Shown here one piece after another: positions 41,221 to 50,414 of a stretch of 64,000 bases of DNA. Source of the stretch: JABSQH01 sp965230015 (lineage in GTDB: Bacteria; Actinomycetota; Acidimicrobiia; Acidimicrobiales; Ilumatobacteraceae). Each line of letters opens with the position of its first letter. The stretch's first letter is position 1. Where the stretch lies: assembly GCA_965230015.1 (NCBI GenBank), contig CBDDKF010000002.1:310001-374000 (forward strand), written 5' to 3'. Below the pieces are notes generated by a model. That model saw nothing but the letters and a program-made list of their open reading frames with translations, ran no database searches and was not told the origin of the DNA. A program made the translations under genes and the position numbers.

Positions 41221-42375
41221 CTACACCGCCGGTTGTTGCTGTGTGGCGCAGTGCACGCCTCCGCCACCTGCGGCCACCGGGTCGATGTCGACCGCTACGA
41301 CCGTGCGCCCGGGATGCAGCTCGCCAATGACATCGGCGGCGGTGCCGTCGGCTCGATCATCGCCGAACTCGGCGATGATCACGGCGTCGTTGCACACGTA
41401 GTAGTTGACGTAGCTGGCAAGGAAGTCGCGGTCACCTCGTCGCGTGGTGGCGGGCTGATCGAGCCGCACGAGTTCGTAGGGCTCGCCGTCGAGCGTGGTC
41501 ATGCGTCGCAGTTCGTCGACAGTATCGACGGCCAGGTCGTACCACGTCTCCCCCGGCTCGACGTATGACGGGAACTCGTGGATGATCGTGGAGGGGTCGA
41601 TGAATCGGGCGAGGGTGTCGATGTGGCCGTCCGTGATGTCTTCACCGGCGACACCATTCACCCACAGCAAACGCTCGGCGCCGAGCAATCCAACGAGCCG
41701 ATCAGCGATCTCGTCGTCGCTCATCCCCGGGTTCCGATTCGAGTTGACCCAGCTGCTCCGCGCAGCGAGCAGCGTGCCCTGCCCGTCGGTCTCTACCCCA
41801 CCGCCCTCGCCGACGATCCCGGCGTCGATCAGTTCGATGTCGAGGATGTCGGCGACGACTGCAGCGAGGGTCGCATCGCCATCGTGCACCTGTTTGTCGC
41901 CCCACCCGTTGAACTCGACGCGACCAGCGGAGAGTTCGCGCTGATCATCGACGAGAAACAGCGGAAGCGTGTCTCTGGCCCACAGGTCGTCGACCGGTGC
42001 ATCGAGCAACTCCACATCGGAGCCGACGAGGTCACGCGCCATCGACATGTCGGACGGCGCCACCAACATGCGCAGCGGCTCGAACTCGGCGATCACCAGA
42101 CCGAGGCTGGCGATCGACGTTTGCACGTCGGGGAGATCGCGACCCCAGACATCGCGCCTACCGGGGAAGCACATCCACGTCGCCGCATGTGGCGCGTCCT
42201 CGGCCGGCATCCACCTCGACGTCGCCACGGTTCCCTCCTCGATGCTTCCGGTACCGCGACCGGTCAGCTCGCCGCTACTGCCGTCGTCGGCGTCGTCCCG
42301 CGAACACGATGCCAACCACCACCCGGCCGCGCCCAGCGCTCCAGCGCGTAGCACCGCCCGACGGCTGACGTTCAC
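41221..42375 (-). CDS. Agmatine deiminase family protein, exported (Tat/lipoprotein signal)
   Basis: A 384-residue PAD_porph/agmatine deiminase-like guanidine-modifying enzyme. The GTG at 42375 reveals a signal SRRAVLRAGALGAAGWWLASC: twin Arg followed by a lipobox, so it is likely exported and anchored. The catalytic features are visible: MPAEDAPHAATWMCFP, DLWARDTLPLFLV, GEGGGVETDGQG, DGHIDTLARF (His) and GGGGVHCATQQQP (nucleophile Cys). It hydrolyses agmatine or peptidyl-arginine-like guanidines to citrulline derivatives plus ammonia. Intracellular homologues are usual, so the export signal is notable. Confidence 0.85.
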   Translation of the reverse strand: MNVSRRAVLRAGALGAAGWWLASCSRDDADDGSSGELTGRGTGSIEEGTVATSRWMPAEDAPHAATWMCFPGRRDVWGRDLPDVQTSIASLGLVIAEFEPLRMLVAPSDMSMARDLVGSDVELLDAPVDDLWARDTLPLFLVDDQRELSAGRVEFNGWGDKQVHDGDATLAAVVADILDIELIDAGIVGEGGGVETDGQGTLLAARSSWVNSNRNPGMSDDEIADRLVGLLGAERLLWVNGVAGEDITDGHIDTLARFIDPSTIIHEFPSYVEPGETWYDLAVDTVDELRRMTTLDGEPYELVRLDQPATTRRGDRDFLASYVNYYVCNDAVIIAEFGDDRADGTAADVIGELHPGRTVVAVDIDPVAAGGGGVHCATQQQPAV

Positions 42376-42489
42376 GGCCGGCAGCGTAGAGCGGTGTTCG
42401 CGGCGGTGGTTGCGTCGCCTCTCATCGAACTCCAATGAACGCAAGCGAGCGCTGCGCTGAAAGCGTGCGCCGCGAGGACCACGACGTAA

Positions 42490-43476
42490 TCAGGCAGCGC
42501 CGATGCGCGCACGCTCGGGCGTAAGGCCCGTCCAGTCGTGGAACGCCCGATAGAACGAACTGGGGTCGGCGTACCCGAGCAGGAACGAGATCTCGGTGGT
42601 CGAGATCGCATCGTCGGCGAGGTAGTGACGGGCCAACGCTTCGCGCGTCGAGGCCAGCACCGCTTGAAACGTTGTGCCCTCTGCGGCCAGCCGACGCTGC
42701 AGCGTGCGCGTGCTCATCGCCAGCGAGCGACCGACGTCGCGCATCCCCGTACGCCCTGCCGGCAACAGCTCCAGCAGCGCCGCACGCACTCGCTCCGTGG
42801 TCGATGCGTCGGCGTCGACCTCGGCCAGCCGCGTGCGCAGCGACGGCTCGAACTGTTCCCACATTGCGTCGTTCACGGTGAGGAACGGGCGAGCGGCGTC
42901 GACGGCAGCGAACGTGATCTCGTGCCGCGAGCCGGCCTCGATCTCGAGGCCGAACGCATCGAGATACGGGCCCTGGTCTGGTGGTGGCGCCGCCGTAACG
43001 ATCCCGACCGGCTGAACGTCGGCGCGCGTACCGATCCGCGCCATCGCCACCCAGAACAGCAGCTCGGTGATCGCCAGCGACGACGGCGGTTGATCGTCGA
43101 GCCAACGACAGGCGATCGTCGTCGTGTTCGTACCAGAGTCGATATCGAGGCGCATCGGCCCGATCAACGACTTGTAGGTCTGCAGTCGTTGCGCGGCCTG
43201 ACGCAGGTCGGCGCTGCAGAGGACGGCGAACAGAACCGGGTTGAACGCCTCGACCGTGATCGCATTCATCAGCAGCAGCGGCAAGGCTGGATCGCCAGCC
43301 TCCGCTTCCAGCGCCGACCAGAAGCCGTGGTACTCCTCGCTGCGGAGCGCCACGCTCGATCGATTGAGGAGGTCGCCGGGCAAGCCGGCCCGCCGCAGCA
43401 CGTTCTCGTGGTTGACGCCCAGGTCGGCCAACAGAATCTGCGTTTGGGGGTCGAGTGCGTACTTGTCGGACGGCAC
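42490..43476 (-). CDS. AraC family transcriptional regulator (Arabinose_bd type)
   Basis: A 328-residue regulator with a C-terminal AraC DNA-binding domain (VGRSLAMSTRTLQRRLAAEG, ISFLLGYADPSSFYRAFHDWTGLTPE) and a long N-terminal domain of the Arabinose_bd/OruR type. The GTG at 43476 begins the conserved region. It is divergent from an SDR gene across a region with three copies of ATCACGCCA, its likely operators. Confidence 0.88.
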   Translation of the reverse strand: MPSDKYALDPQTQILLADLGVNHENVLRRAGLPGDLLNRSSVALRSEEYHGFWSALEAEAGDPALPLLLMNAITVEAFNPVLFAVLCSADLRQAAQRLQTYKSLIGPMRLDIDSGTNTTTIACRWLDDQPPSSLAITELLFWVAMARIGTRADVQPVGIVTAAPPPDQGPYLDAFGLEIEAGSRHEITFAAVDAARPFLTVNDAMWEQFEPSLRTRLAEVDADASTTERVRAALLELLPAGRTGMRDVGRSLAMSTRTLQRRLAAEGTTFQAVLASTREALARHYLADDAISTTEISFLLGYADPSSFYRAFHDWTGLTPERARIGAA

Positions 43477-43515
43477 AACCTGATCGTAGGCGTGGCGCTG
43501 CGACCACGTGCTGGT

Positions 43516-43598
43516 GGATCACGCCAAGCCGTTCGCCGATCACGCCATTCGTATCGCCGGCCGCATTGGCACCGATCGTGACTGAGTTGGCGTGATCC
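43516..43598. promoter_or_regulatory. Candidate AraC binding sites (three ATCACGCCA boxes)
   Basis: GGATCACGCCAA at 43516-43527, GATCACGCCA at 43538-43547 in the same orientation 22 bp on, and the exact inverse TTGGCGTGATCC at 43587-43598. A direct repeat two helical turns apart is the usual AraC pattern. They lie between the AraC start (43476) and the SDR start (43682). Confidence 0.65.
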
Positions 43599-43681
43599 GT
43601 CATTGTCGGCCTGCGAGCCGACCCGTACGTTCGACGGTCGATCCACATCCGACGGTCGACAGCACACGCAAGGAGCCACGC

Positions 43682-44509
43682 ATGACATCCAAGGTCGTCC
43701 TCATCACCGGCGCCTCATCCGGCATGGGCAAAGAGGCGGCACTGCAGTTCGCCGCTCAGGGCCACACGGTGTACGCCGCAGCACGGCGCATCGACTCGAT
43801 GCAACAGGAACTCGCTCCGAAGGGCACCGTCCCAGTCTCGGTCGACGTCACCAAGGCCGACGACAACCAGCGCGTGGTCGATCAGATCATCGAAGCCGAG
43901 GGTCGAATCGACGTGTTGATCAACAACGCCGGGTTCGGCTTGTACGGACCTGTTGAGGACGTACCGATCGACGACGCCCGCTACCAGTTCGAGGTGAACC
44001 TGTTCGGGCTGGCTGACCTCACCCAGCGGGTGCTGCCACACATGCGCGCCCAACAGTCCGGGAGAATCATCAACACCTCGTCGATGGGCGGCAAGATCTT
44101 CACCCCGCTCGGAGCGTGGTACCACGCCACCAAACACGCACTCGAAGGCTGGTCCGACTGCCTGCGCATCGAAACCGCACCCTTCGGTATCCAGGTGGTG
44201 GTGATCGAGCCGGGTGGCGTGAAGACCGAGTTCGCCGACGTCGTTGGCCGCCAGCTCGAGAAGTACTACGGCCGCAGCGCCTACGACGCTCAGATGAAGC
44301 CGTTCATCGACATGATGGGCCAGGACAACGCCATGCTCGACCGCCTGACCGAGCCGGAGGTGCTCGGCGCCGTGTTCGTCGAGGCCGCCACCGCAAAGAA
44401 GCCGAAGCGACGTTACGTCAAGGGGTACGGCGCCCGCCCGGCCCTGTTCGTACGCAAGTGGCTCGGCGACGGAGCCTACGAGGCCCTCGTGAAGCGGATG
44501 GCCCGCTAG
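43682..44509 (+). CDS. SDR family oxidoreductase
   Basis: A 275-residue classical short-chain dehydrogenase: GASSGMGKEAA cofactor motif, NNAGFGLYG, NTSSMGG (catalytic Ser) and YHATK (Tyr/Lys), then IEPGGVKTEF. The ATG at 43682 has AAGGAG 6 nt upstream. It is divergent from, and probably controlled by, the AraC regulator, which would sense its substrate or product. The substrate is unknown. Confidence 0.9.
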   Translation: MTSKVVLITGASSGMGKEAALQFAAQGHTVYAAARRIDSMQQELAPKGTVPVSVDVTKADDNQRVVDQIIEAEGRIDVLINNAGFGLYGPVEDVPIDDARYQFEVNLFGLADLTQRVLPHMRAQQSGRIINTSSMGGKIFTPLGAWYHATKHALEGWSDCLRIETAPFGIQVVVIEPGGVKTEFADVVGRQLEKYYGRSAYDAQMKPFIDMMGQDNAMLDRLTEPEVLGAVFVEAATAKKPKRRYVKGYGARPALFVRKWLGDGAYEALVKRMAR

Positions 44510-44523
44510 CCGGCCGTGTCAAC

Positions 44524-44650
44524 GCGGCCTGTCGGCCGGCCGTACCAACGCGGCCTGTCGGCCGGCCGTACCAACGCGGCCTGTCGGCCGGCCGTACCAA
44601 TGCGGCCTGTCGGCCGGCCGTACCAATGCGGCCTGTCGGCCGGCCGTACC
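44524..44650. repeat. 26-bp tandem repeat, five copies
   Basis: Unit GCGGCCTGTCGGCCGGCC plus GTACCAAY; copies start at 44524, 44550, 44576, 44602 and 44628 with only C/T changes and a diverged last end. Each contains GGCCGGCC, so the array is self-complementary and could fold strongly. It begins just after the SDR stop. Confidence 0.9.
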
Positions 44651-44760
44651 CGAGGGCGGTTTTTGCTCGCCGTGACTACTCTGCCGGCGCAGTGCCCGCC
44701 GAACGGGAACCCGTCCGGCGGACGCCCGAAGTGTTCACGGACGAGGAGAGCAACAACGCC

Positions 44761-45234
44761 ATGTCGATTACAGAGTCCGAGTTGGAAGCCGCCCGCGTTG
44801 CGTGGGGCGAGGCCCTCATCGCGGTGTCGAAGGCATACGAGGCCGACGGGATCGACGGTGCTCGATCGGTCGCGGATGGCGTGCTGGACGCCGCCTACGG
44901 CTACAACCTCGGGCCGGTCCTGTTCAAGCCGACCCTGGCCAGCGGCGAGAAGACGTTCCGCCCGACGAAGAAGGGTGCGTTGTCGTACTTCGTCGGCCAC
45001 GACCCCGACTTCCCCCTCGACGGCGGCTTCGGTCTCAAGGGTTGGCGCGAGTGCCGCTCGGAAACCGCAGCCAGCTTCATCGAAGGCGAGGTCGCGATGT
45101 GGATGGGTTGGGTGATCCTCACCGACAAGGACGGCGGCGTCACCAAGGTCGACAAGAGTTGGGGCTACAAGAAAGACGCCGAGGGCACGCTGCGCATCGT
45201 GCTGCACCACTCGTCGCTCCCCTACGAGCCCTAG
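44761..45234 (+). CDS. Conserved protein, NTF2/SnoaL-like fold suspected
   Basis: A 157-residue soluble protein: ESELEAARVAWGEALIAVSKAYEADG, AYGYNLGPVLFKPTLASGEKTFRPTKKGALSYFVG, SFIEGEVAMWMGWVILTDKDGG and TLRIVLHHSSLPYEP. The final beta strand with HHSS and the overall length recall NTF2-like proteins that bind or convert small ligands. I cannot name the family with certainty. The ATG at 44761 follows the repeat-rich leader. Confidence 0.7.
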   Translation: MSITESELEAARVAWGEALIAVSKAYEADGIDGARSVADGVLDAAYGYNLGPVLFKPTLASGEKTFRPTKKGALSYFVGHDPDFPLDGGFGLKGWRECRSETAASFIEGEVAMWMGWVILTDKDGGVTKVDKSWGYKKDAEGTLRIVLHHSSLPYEP

Positions 45235-45301
45235 GCCTACCGCACGGCCCGTTCGCGGCCGACGTTCGCCGTCGAGGTCGATCCCCTGCGAGACTCGACG
45301 G

Positions 45302-45937
45302 ATGCCGCTCACCCAGTACCGGATCGATCGCGACGGCGCAGACCGTCTGCTGTTTCTCATGCACGGCTACACCGCCGAGCAGCACCACCTCGCGTCCTAT
45401 GTGCCGCTCGTGGACCCCGACGAGCGCTTCACGGCGATCGCCCCGAGGGGACCGATCGACATGCCCGACGGCGACGGCGCAGGCTGGTGGTCGATCGACC
45501 TCGACACGTTCCAGTCCGACCTGTCGCAGTTCGTGCCGTCGTTGACGACGCTCGAGTCGTTCATCGCTGACGAGGCCGACAAGGCCGGCGTCCCGCTCGA
45601 ACGCTGCGTGGTCGGCGGATTCAGCCAGGGCGGCTTCCTCTCGTTGGCCCTCGCTGGCAAGCCCGACGCACCGCGCTACGCGGGAGTGTGGGCGATGTGT
45701 TGTGGCCTGCCTGAGGCGCCAGGGCTGACCATCGATCTCGGGCACGGCGACGGTCGGCCCGCCCTCTTCCAATGGGGCACCCGCGACCTGTTCATCGGGC
45801 CCGACCGCCCGAAGGAAGCCATCGGCGCGCTGGAGAACGGCGGATGGAACGTGCGCCACCACGCCTACGACATGGCCCACAGCCAAACCATCGAAATGAT
45901 GATCGACGCCCGAGAGTGGTTGGCGGGAGTGCTCTGA
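45302..45937 (+). CDS. Alpha/beta hydrolase (carboxylesterase/phospholipase family)
   Basis: A 211-residue serine esterase: LLFLMHGYTAEQHH oxyanion region, nucleophile elbow GGFSQGGFLSL, catalytic acid near GTRDLFIGPDR and the His in DMAHSQT. The compact size and GFSQGG resemble YpfH-type and acyl-protein-thioesterase-like enzymes. It is cytosolic. The start ATG at 45302 is short of a clear Shine-Dalgarno. It is convergent with the methyltransferase gene. Confidence 0.85.
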   Translation: MPLTQYRIDRDGADRLLFLMHGYTAEQHHLASYVPLVDPDERFTAIAPRGPIDMPDGDGAGWWSIDLDTFQSDLSQFVPSLTTLESFIADEADKAGVPLERCVVGGFSQGGFLSLALAGKPDAPRYAGVWAMCCGLPEAPGLTIDLGHGDGRPALFQWGTRDLFIGPDRPKEAIGALENGGWNVRHHAYDMAHSQTIEMMIDAREWLAGVL

Positions 45938-45952
45938 GCGTCGCCGGCGAAC

Positions 45953-46825
45953 TCAGGCGTGTGCAGTGGTGATGAGGATCGACGCGTCGAGTCGTACGCC
46001 GGTGCCGTCGTGGCGCGGGGTGTACGCGTCGAGCAGCGCCGACGCTGCCAGCTCGGCGGCACGTTCGTCGTAGGCGCCGAGAAACGTCTGCATCCCGGGC
46101 ATCGCCATGGCCGTGTCGACCGCATCGGCCGGCGACAGCCCTGGGCCGCCGTAGTACAGCGGCAAGTCGACGGGCCGCACGCGCACGTCGCGCCATCCAG
46201 CGTCGGCCAACACCGAGCGCACGTGGTCATCGAGTCCGAACGAATAGGGGCCGGCTGCCGGCGCGGGCATCTCGATCTCGTAGCCGTCGGCGGCAAGCGC
46301 GTTGGCGATCGCATCCCAGCCGACCGACTGGAAGTCGCAGGCATCGCGCGGTTGCCAGGTCGCCATCGCGAGTCGACCGTCGGCGCGTGCAGCTCTCCGT
46401 AGGTTGGCGAATGCGGCCACCGGGTCGTTGAAGAACATCACCCCGAAGCGTGAGATCACAGCGTCGAACGCGTCCGCTCCGAGATCGGCGTCTTGCGCAT
46501 CCGCCACCATCCAGTCGATCGGTGCGGCATCACGTCCGAGCGCGGCGCCGGCCTGCGCGTCTGCGATCAGCTCGGCGGACACATCGACTGCGGTGACGGC
46601 GCCGTCTGCACCGACGATCCTCGCGGCGGCGTACGTGGTGGCCGCCCGCCCGCATCCGACGTCGAGAATGCGCTCGCCGCCCTGCAGGTCGGCGTCGGCG
46701 AACAACGGTTCGAGCACCGGCTCGAGCATCGCTTCGAGGCGGTGTGCGTTGGCACTCCACGCAGCCCCACCACTCGTTCGCCACGTATCGGTCGACCACG
46801 GGCTCTTCGACGGCTGATCGCTCAT
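45953..46825 (-). CDS. Class I SAM-dependent methyltransferase
   Basis: A 290-residue methyltransferase. The SAM-binding glycine motif is ILDVGCGRAATTY, the acidic end of strand 2 is AVDVSAELI, then VADAQDADL and FDAVISRFGVMFF. The ATG at 46825 is chosen because it starts about 50 residues before the glycine motif; the next ATG upstream adds a Pro-rich extension. The methyl acceptor is unknown. Confidence 0.83.
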   Translation of the reverse strand: MSDQPSKSPWSTDTWRTSGGAAWSANAHRLEAMLEPVLEPLFADADLQGGERILDVGCGRAATTYAAARIVGADGAVTAVDVSAELIADAQAGAALGRDAAPIDWMVADAQDADLGADAFDAVISRFGVMFFNDPVAAFANLRRAARADGRLAMATWQPRDACDFQSVGWDAIANALAADGYEIEMPAPAAGPYSFGLDDHVRSVLADAGWRDVRVRPVDLPLYYGGPGLSPADAVDTAMAMPGMQTFLGAYDERAAELAASALLDAYTPRHDGTGVRLDASILITTAHA

Positions 46826-46862
46826 CGACGCCCATCTTGGCGCGAACGACAACTCCGTGCAT

Positions 46863-48296
46863 TCACGATTCACCGACCGTCTCGGCCAGTCCGTCGGCGA
46901 GGTGGGCGAGGGCGTCGGTGGCATCGTCGCCAGCATTCCCGTCGACGATGCGGTTGACCGCCTCGTCGGGGTCAGCGGTCAGATCGAACAACTCGCTCGC
47001 TTCGCCGGTATCAGCGTTGAACGTCGCCCGCCATTGACCGTCGGTGACCGCCTGCCAAGTCGGCAGACCCGGCCGCATGCGGATCATGCTCACGACGTGC
47101 GAGCGCTCTTCGGCATCCTTGCCAACGACGAACGGCGCGAGCGATCGGGCGGGCGCGTCCGCGAGCGCATCGGCACCGGCAACGTCGAGCACTGTGGCGG
47201 CAACGTCGAACCCCTGCACGGGAGTGCGCTCGACACGGCCGTCGACGCCGCCAGGTGGCCGCACGATCAGCGGCACGCGCACCGACGATCGGTAGAAGTT
47301 CATCTTCGCCATCAAGCCGTGATCACCGAGCATCTCGCCGTGATCGGACGAGTAGACGATCCACGTGTTGTCGAGAACGCCGTCGCTGTCCAGCTGACCG
47401 AGCAGGTCGCCCACTCGTTGATCGATCAACGACACCATCGCGTAGTACTGGCGAGCTCCAGCGAGCACGAAGTCGTCGGTCAGGAGGTCGGCGTGTGAAT
47501 GGCCGCGCAGAAGTCCGAGGTGGTCTGCCCACGCTTCGGTCGTGTGCTGCGGCACGGCGGGCGCAGTGCGGTCGATCGCTGCGTCGGCGTAGTACGCCGC
47601 CCACTCCGGGTCACCCATCAACGGCACGTGCGGTTGCACGAACGAGAGCTGGAGGAACCATGGCCGGTCGCCGCGCTGTGCACCGATCCAACGTTGTGCC
47701 TCGTCGGCCAGGAAGCAGGTCAGATCGAGCGCTTGCGGCAGCGGCGACGTGACGCCGTTCCAGTGTCGATCCGTGCCCCGGAAGTTGGCGCGGATCGCGT
47801 CTTGGTACGGCGCGAGGGCGCCGTGTGCGCGCAAGAACGCCATGTAGGGCGTCTCCCAGCCGTCGCCGACATGCACGTAACGATCGAACTCCTCGACCAC
47901 GTGATCGAAGCCGAAGCTGCCGATCCACTCGTCGCTGGGCGGCTGGGCATCGGGCTCCGCGCCGACTGGCCATGCCGAGTAGTGCGTCTTTCCGACCGAG
48001 GCGGTGGTATAGCCCGCTTCTTGCAATCGGCGCGGGAAGGTGTCCCACTCCGGTCGGCAGTCGCCGGCGAAGTTGCCGAGCACACCATGGTTGGACGGGT
48101 ATCGACCGGTGAGTAGCGAGGCGCGCGCCGGTTGACAGATCGGACTCTCGGTCCACGCGCTTTCGAAGCGCACTCCGTCGGCGGCCAGACGATCGAGATT
48201 CGGCGTGGCGACAACCTCGTTGCCGGCGCAGCCGAGCACGTCGGCGCGGTGCTGATCGGCGTAGACGAACAAGAGGTTGGGCTGAGTGGCGCTCAT
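46863..48296 (-). CDS. Sulfatase family protein
   Basis: A 477-residue sulfatase/choline-sulfatase-like enzyme. NLLFVYADQHRADVLGCAGN opens it, the formylglycine motif is C54-Q-P-A-R58-ASLLTGRYPSNHGVLGN, then GKTHYSAW and SSDHGEMLGDHGLMAKMNFY. The ATG at 48296 is used. It needs Cys-to-formylglycine maturation and acts on sulfate esters or sulfonates; no signal peptide is visible, so the enzyme is cytosolic unless exported with a partner. It differs clearly from the longer arylsulfatase at 18832. Confidence 0.87.
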   Translation of the reverse strand: MSATQPNLLFVYADQHRADVLGCAGNEVVATPNLDRLAADGVRFESAWTESPICQPARASLLTGRYPSNHGVLGNFAGDCRPEWDTFPRRLQEAGYTTASVGKTHYSAWPVGAEPDAQPPSDEWIGSFGFDHVVEEFDRYVHVGDGWETPYMAFLRAHGALAPYQDAIRANFRGTDRHWNGVTSPLPQALDLTCFLADEAQRWIGAQRGDRPWFLQLSFVQPHVPLMGDPEWAAYYADAAIDRTAPAVPQHTTEAWADHLGLLRGHSHADLLTDDFVLAGARQYYAMVSLIDQRVGDLLGQLDSDGVLDNTWIVYSSDHGEMLGDHGLMAKMNFYRSSVRVPLIVRPPGGVDGRVERTPVQGFDVAATVLDVAGADALADAPARSLAPFVVGKDAEERSHVVSMIRMRPGLPTWQAVTDGQWRATFNADTGEASELFDLTADPDEAVNRIVDGNAGDDATDALAHLADGLAETVGES

Positions 48297-48401
48297 CGCG
48301 TCACCGACCGATCGACCCTGCTGCACCGCACGGACGCTACGACATCGCCGCCGTGGCAATCGGACCGCTCACTGCGTCCGATCGCCACGGCAACGACGCG
48401 C

Positions 48402-49661
48402 TCACCGCTGGGCCGCGACCGTGGAAGTGGAAACTGCTGCGGGCGCCCGGTGGACCCGCAACTGCGACCAGCCGTACCCCGCGGCGCACAACGCTCCTGC
48501 AGCGCCGACAACCAAGGCGATGCGTGGTCCAACATGCTCCCCGATCCACCCCACGATCGGTCCACCGATCGGCGTAGAGCCCATCATGGCGACCGAGAAC
48601 AACGCCATCACTCGGCCGCGGTAGGTGGGATCCGAGTTGAGCTGCAGTGTGGCATTCGACAGCGAGATCGTGGCGATGCTGGCCACGCCCACGAGCGGCA
48701 TCACCGCATAGACCAGGCCAATCGACGGCATGGCCGACAGCAGCGCCACTGCCAGCCCGCACCCGGCCGCCACCGCAACCAGCCGCTGTGGTGTCGGCGG
48801 GCCCGTCGCCGCAACGGCCAGACCGCCAATCACTGCCCCCACACCCATCAACGATGTCATCACGGCCAAACCGGTGGGACCGGCGCCGAACGTGAACTCG
48901 GCGAGCATCGGCAGAGTGGTGGTGAATTCGAACGTCAGCGTGCCGATGATCGCCAACATCACCAGCGTGGTTCGCAAGGTCGGTTCGCCCGCCACGTAAC
49001 GAAAGCCAGCGCGCAGCTGGCGTGGCGCCCGTTTCGCTCGTGGCGTTGGGTGCAGTTCGCTGATGCGAATCAACAGCATCGCCAACACCACGGGGACGTA
49101 GCTCGCCGCATTGATGACGAAACACTCGCCGACCCCAAGGGTGGCAATGATCACACCGCCGACGGCGGGGCCGACCACTCGGGCGCCGTTGACCACGACG
49201 CTGTTCAGCGTGACGGCGTTGCTCAGATGCTCTGCGCCGACCATCTCCATCACGAACGTCTGGCGACTCGGGTTGTCGAGGGCGGTCACCGCCCCGAACG
49301 CCGCCGAGATCGCATAGACCATCCACAACTCGACGACTCCCGCGAGCGTCAAGATGCCAAGTGCCAGCGCCAGTACGCCCCCGACCGACTGCGTGAGGAT
49401 GATCAGATGTCGCTTGTCGAAGCGATCGGCGATCACCCCGCCGATCGGGGCGAGGAACAACGTCGGCACGAAGCGGGTCGCCATGACCACCCCGAGTGCG
49501 GTTCCACTGCCGGTCAACTCGAGCACCAACCATGCCAGAGCGAGCGACTGCATCCAGGTGCCACTGAACGAGATGATCTGGCTGGCGAAGTACAGCCGGT
49601 AGTTGCGAAACCGAAGCGACGCAAACGTGCGTCGGCGGAGGGCACCGACGTCGACGTTCAT
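48402..49661 (-). CDS. MFS transporter (EntS-like)
   Basis: A 419-residue exporter of the MFS_3/EntS group with about 12 helices: FRNYRLYFASQIISFSGTWMQSLALAWLVLELT at the N-terminus is characteristic. GGVIADRFDKRHLI is motif A, and TYRGRVMALFSVAMMGSTPIG the second-half counterpart. It probably exports a small metabolite such as a siderophore or drug. It lies 105 bp upstream of the sulfatase on the same strand and may be cotranscribed. Confidence 0.86.
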   Translation of the reverse strand: MNVDVGALRRRTFASLRFRNYRLYFASQIISFSGTWMQSLALAWLVLELTGSGTALGVVMATRFVPTLFLAPIGGVIADRFDKRHLIILTQSVGGVLALALGILTLAGVVELWMVYAISAAFGAVTALDNPSRQTFVMEMVGAEHLSNAVTLNSVVVNGARVVGPAVGGVIIATLGVGECFVINAASYVPVVLAMLLIRISELHPTPRAKRAPRQLRAGFRYVAGEPTLRTTLVMLAIIGTLTFEFTTTLPMLAEFTFGAGPTGLAVMTSLMGVGAVIGGLAVAATGPPTPQRLVAVAAGCGLAVALLSAMPSIGLVYAVMPLVGVASIATISLSNATLQLNSDPTYRGRVMALFSVAMMGSTPIGGPIVGWIGEHVGPRIALVVGAAGALCAAGYGWSQLRVHRAPAAVSTSTVAAQR

Positions 49662-49691
49662 CGCCGACCTCGGCCCGGATGGGACGACACC

Positions 49692-50348
49692 TCAGCGCTT
49701 GCGCAACATCGTGAGACCGTCGGCGATCGGCAGCATCACCGTGTCCCACCGATCGTCGCGCGTGCGGGCGCGGTTGAAGGCCCGGATCGCAACGGTGTCG
49801 GCGTCGTCGGCGTCGTTGTCGATGACTCGACCATTGCGGAACACGTTGTCGACGAGAACGACTCCCCCAGGACGCAGGCGTTCGTGCACGAGCTCGAGGT
49901 ACTGCTCGTAGCCGGTCTTGTCGGCGTCGATGAACACCAGATCGAAGTGCTCCTCCGGATCGATGTTGGCCAGGCTGTCGGCTGCGGCGCCCAGCCGTAG
50001 CTCGATCCGATCGGCCAGACCGGCCTCAGCCCAGGCGGCCCGTCCGATCGACGTCCACTCCTCGGAGATGTCGAGGCAGATCAGCCGGCCATCGTCGGGT
50101 AATCCTCGGGCGATGCTGATCGCCGAGTAGCCCGTGAACGTGCCGATCTCGAGGGCGTGTCGAGCGTTCAACACCCGCGTCAGCCAGGTGAGGAGGGCAC
50201 CTTGCTCGGGAGCGATCTGCATCCGCGCCCACGGCCCCGCCTCCTCCCGAGTGCGTGCGGCCAATCGTTGCAGCACGTCGTCGGGCGGCGTGCCGTGTTC
50301 GACGACGTATGCGTGGAGCTGATCGCTGAGAGCAAGTGCGTTCGGCAT
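49692..50348 (-). CDS. O-methyltransferase (CCoAOMT-like)
   Basis: A 218-residue class-I O-methyltransferase: HALEIGTFTGYSAISIARGL SAM motif, ICLDISEEW, FDLVFIDADKTGYEQYLELV with the metal-binding acids and LRPGGVVLVDNVFRNG. It uses SAM and a divalent ion to methylate catechol-like hydroxyls. The ATG at 50348 has AGGGGA upstream. It is divergent from the TetR gene at 50415, which probably controls it. Confidence 0.88.
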   Translation of the reverse strand: MPNALALSDQLHAYVVEHGTPPDDVLQRLAARTREEAGPWARMQIAPEQGALLTWLTRVLNARHALEIGTFTGYSAISIARGLPDDGRLICLDISEEWTSIGRAAWAEAGLADRIELRLGAAADSLANIDPEEHFDLVFIDADKTGYEQYLELVHERLRPGGVVLVDNVFRNGRVIDNDADDADTVAIRAFNRARTRDDRWDTVMLPIADGLTMLRKR

Positions 50349-50389
50349 CGGAAATCCCCTGACGTTGGCCGACCCTTGTCTTTAACACC

Positions 50390-50405
50390 GTACAAGATTT
50401 TGTAC
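50390..50405. promoter_or_regulatory. Probable TetR operator
   Basis: GTACAA-N4-TTGTAC, a perfect inverted repeat centred between the O-methyltransferase (50348) and TetR (50415) starts. Confidence 0.6.
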
Positions 50406-50414
50406 ACTGTGCAA

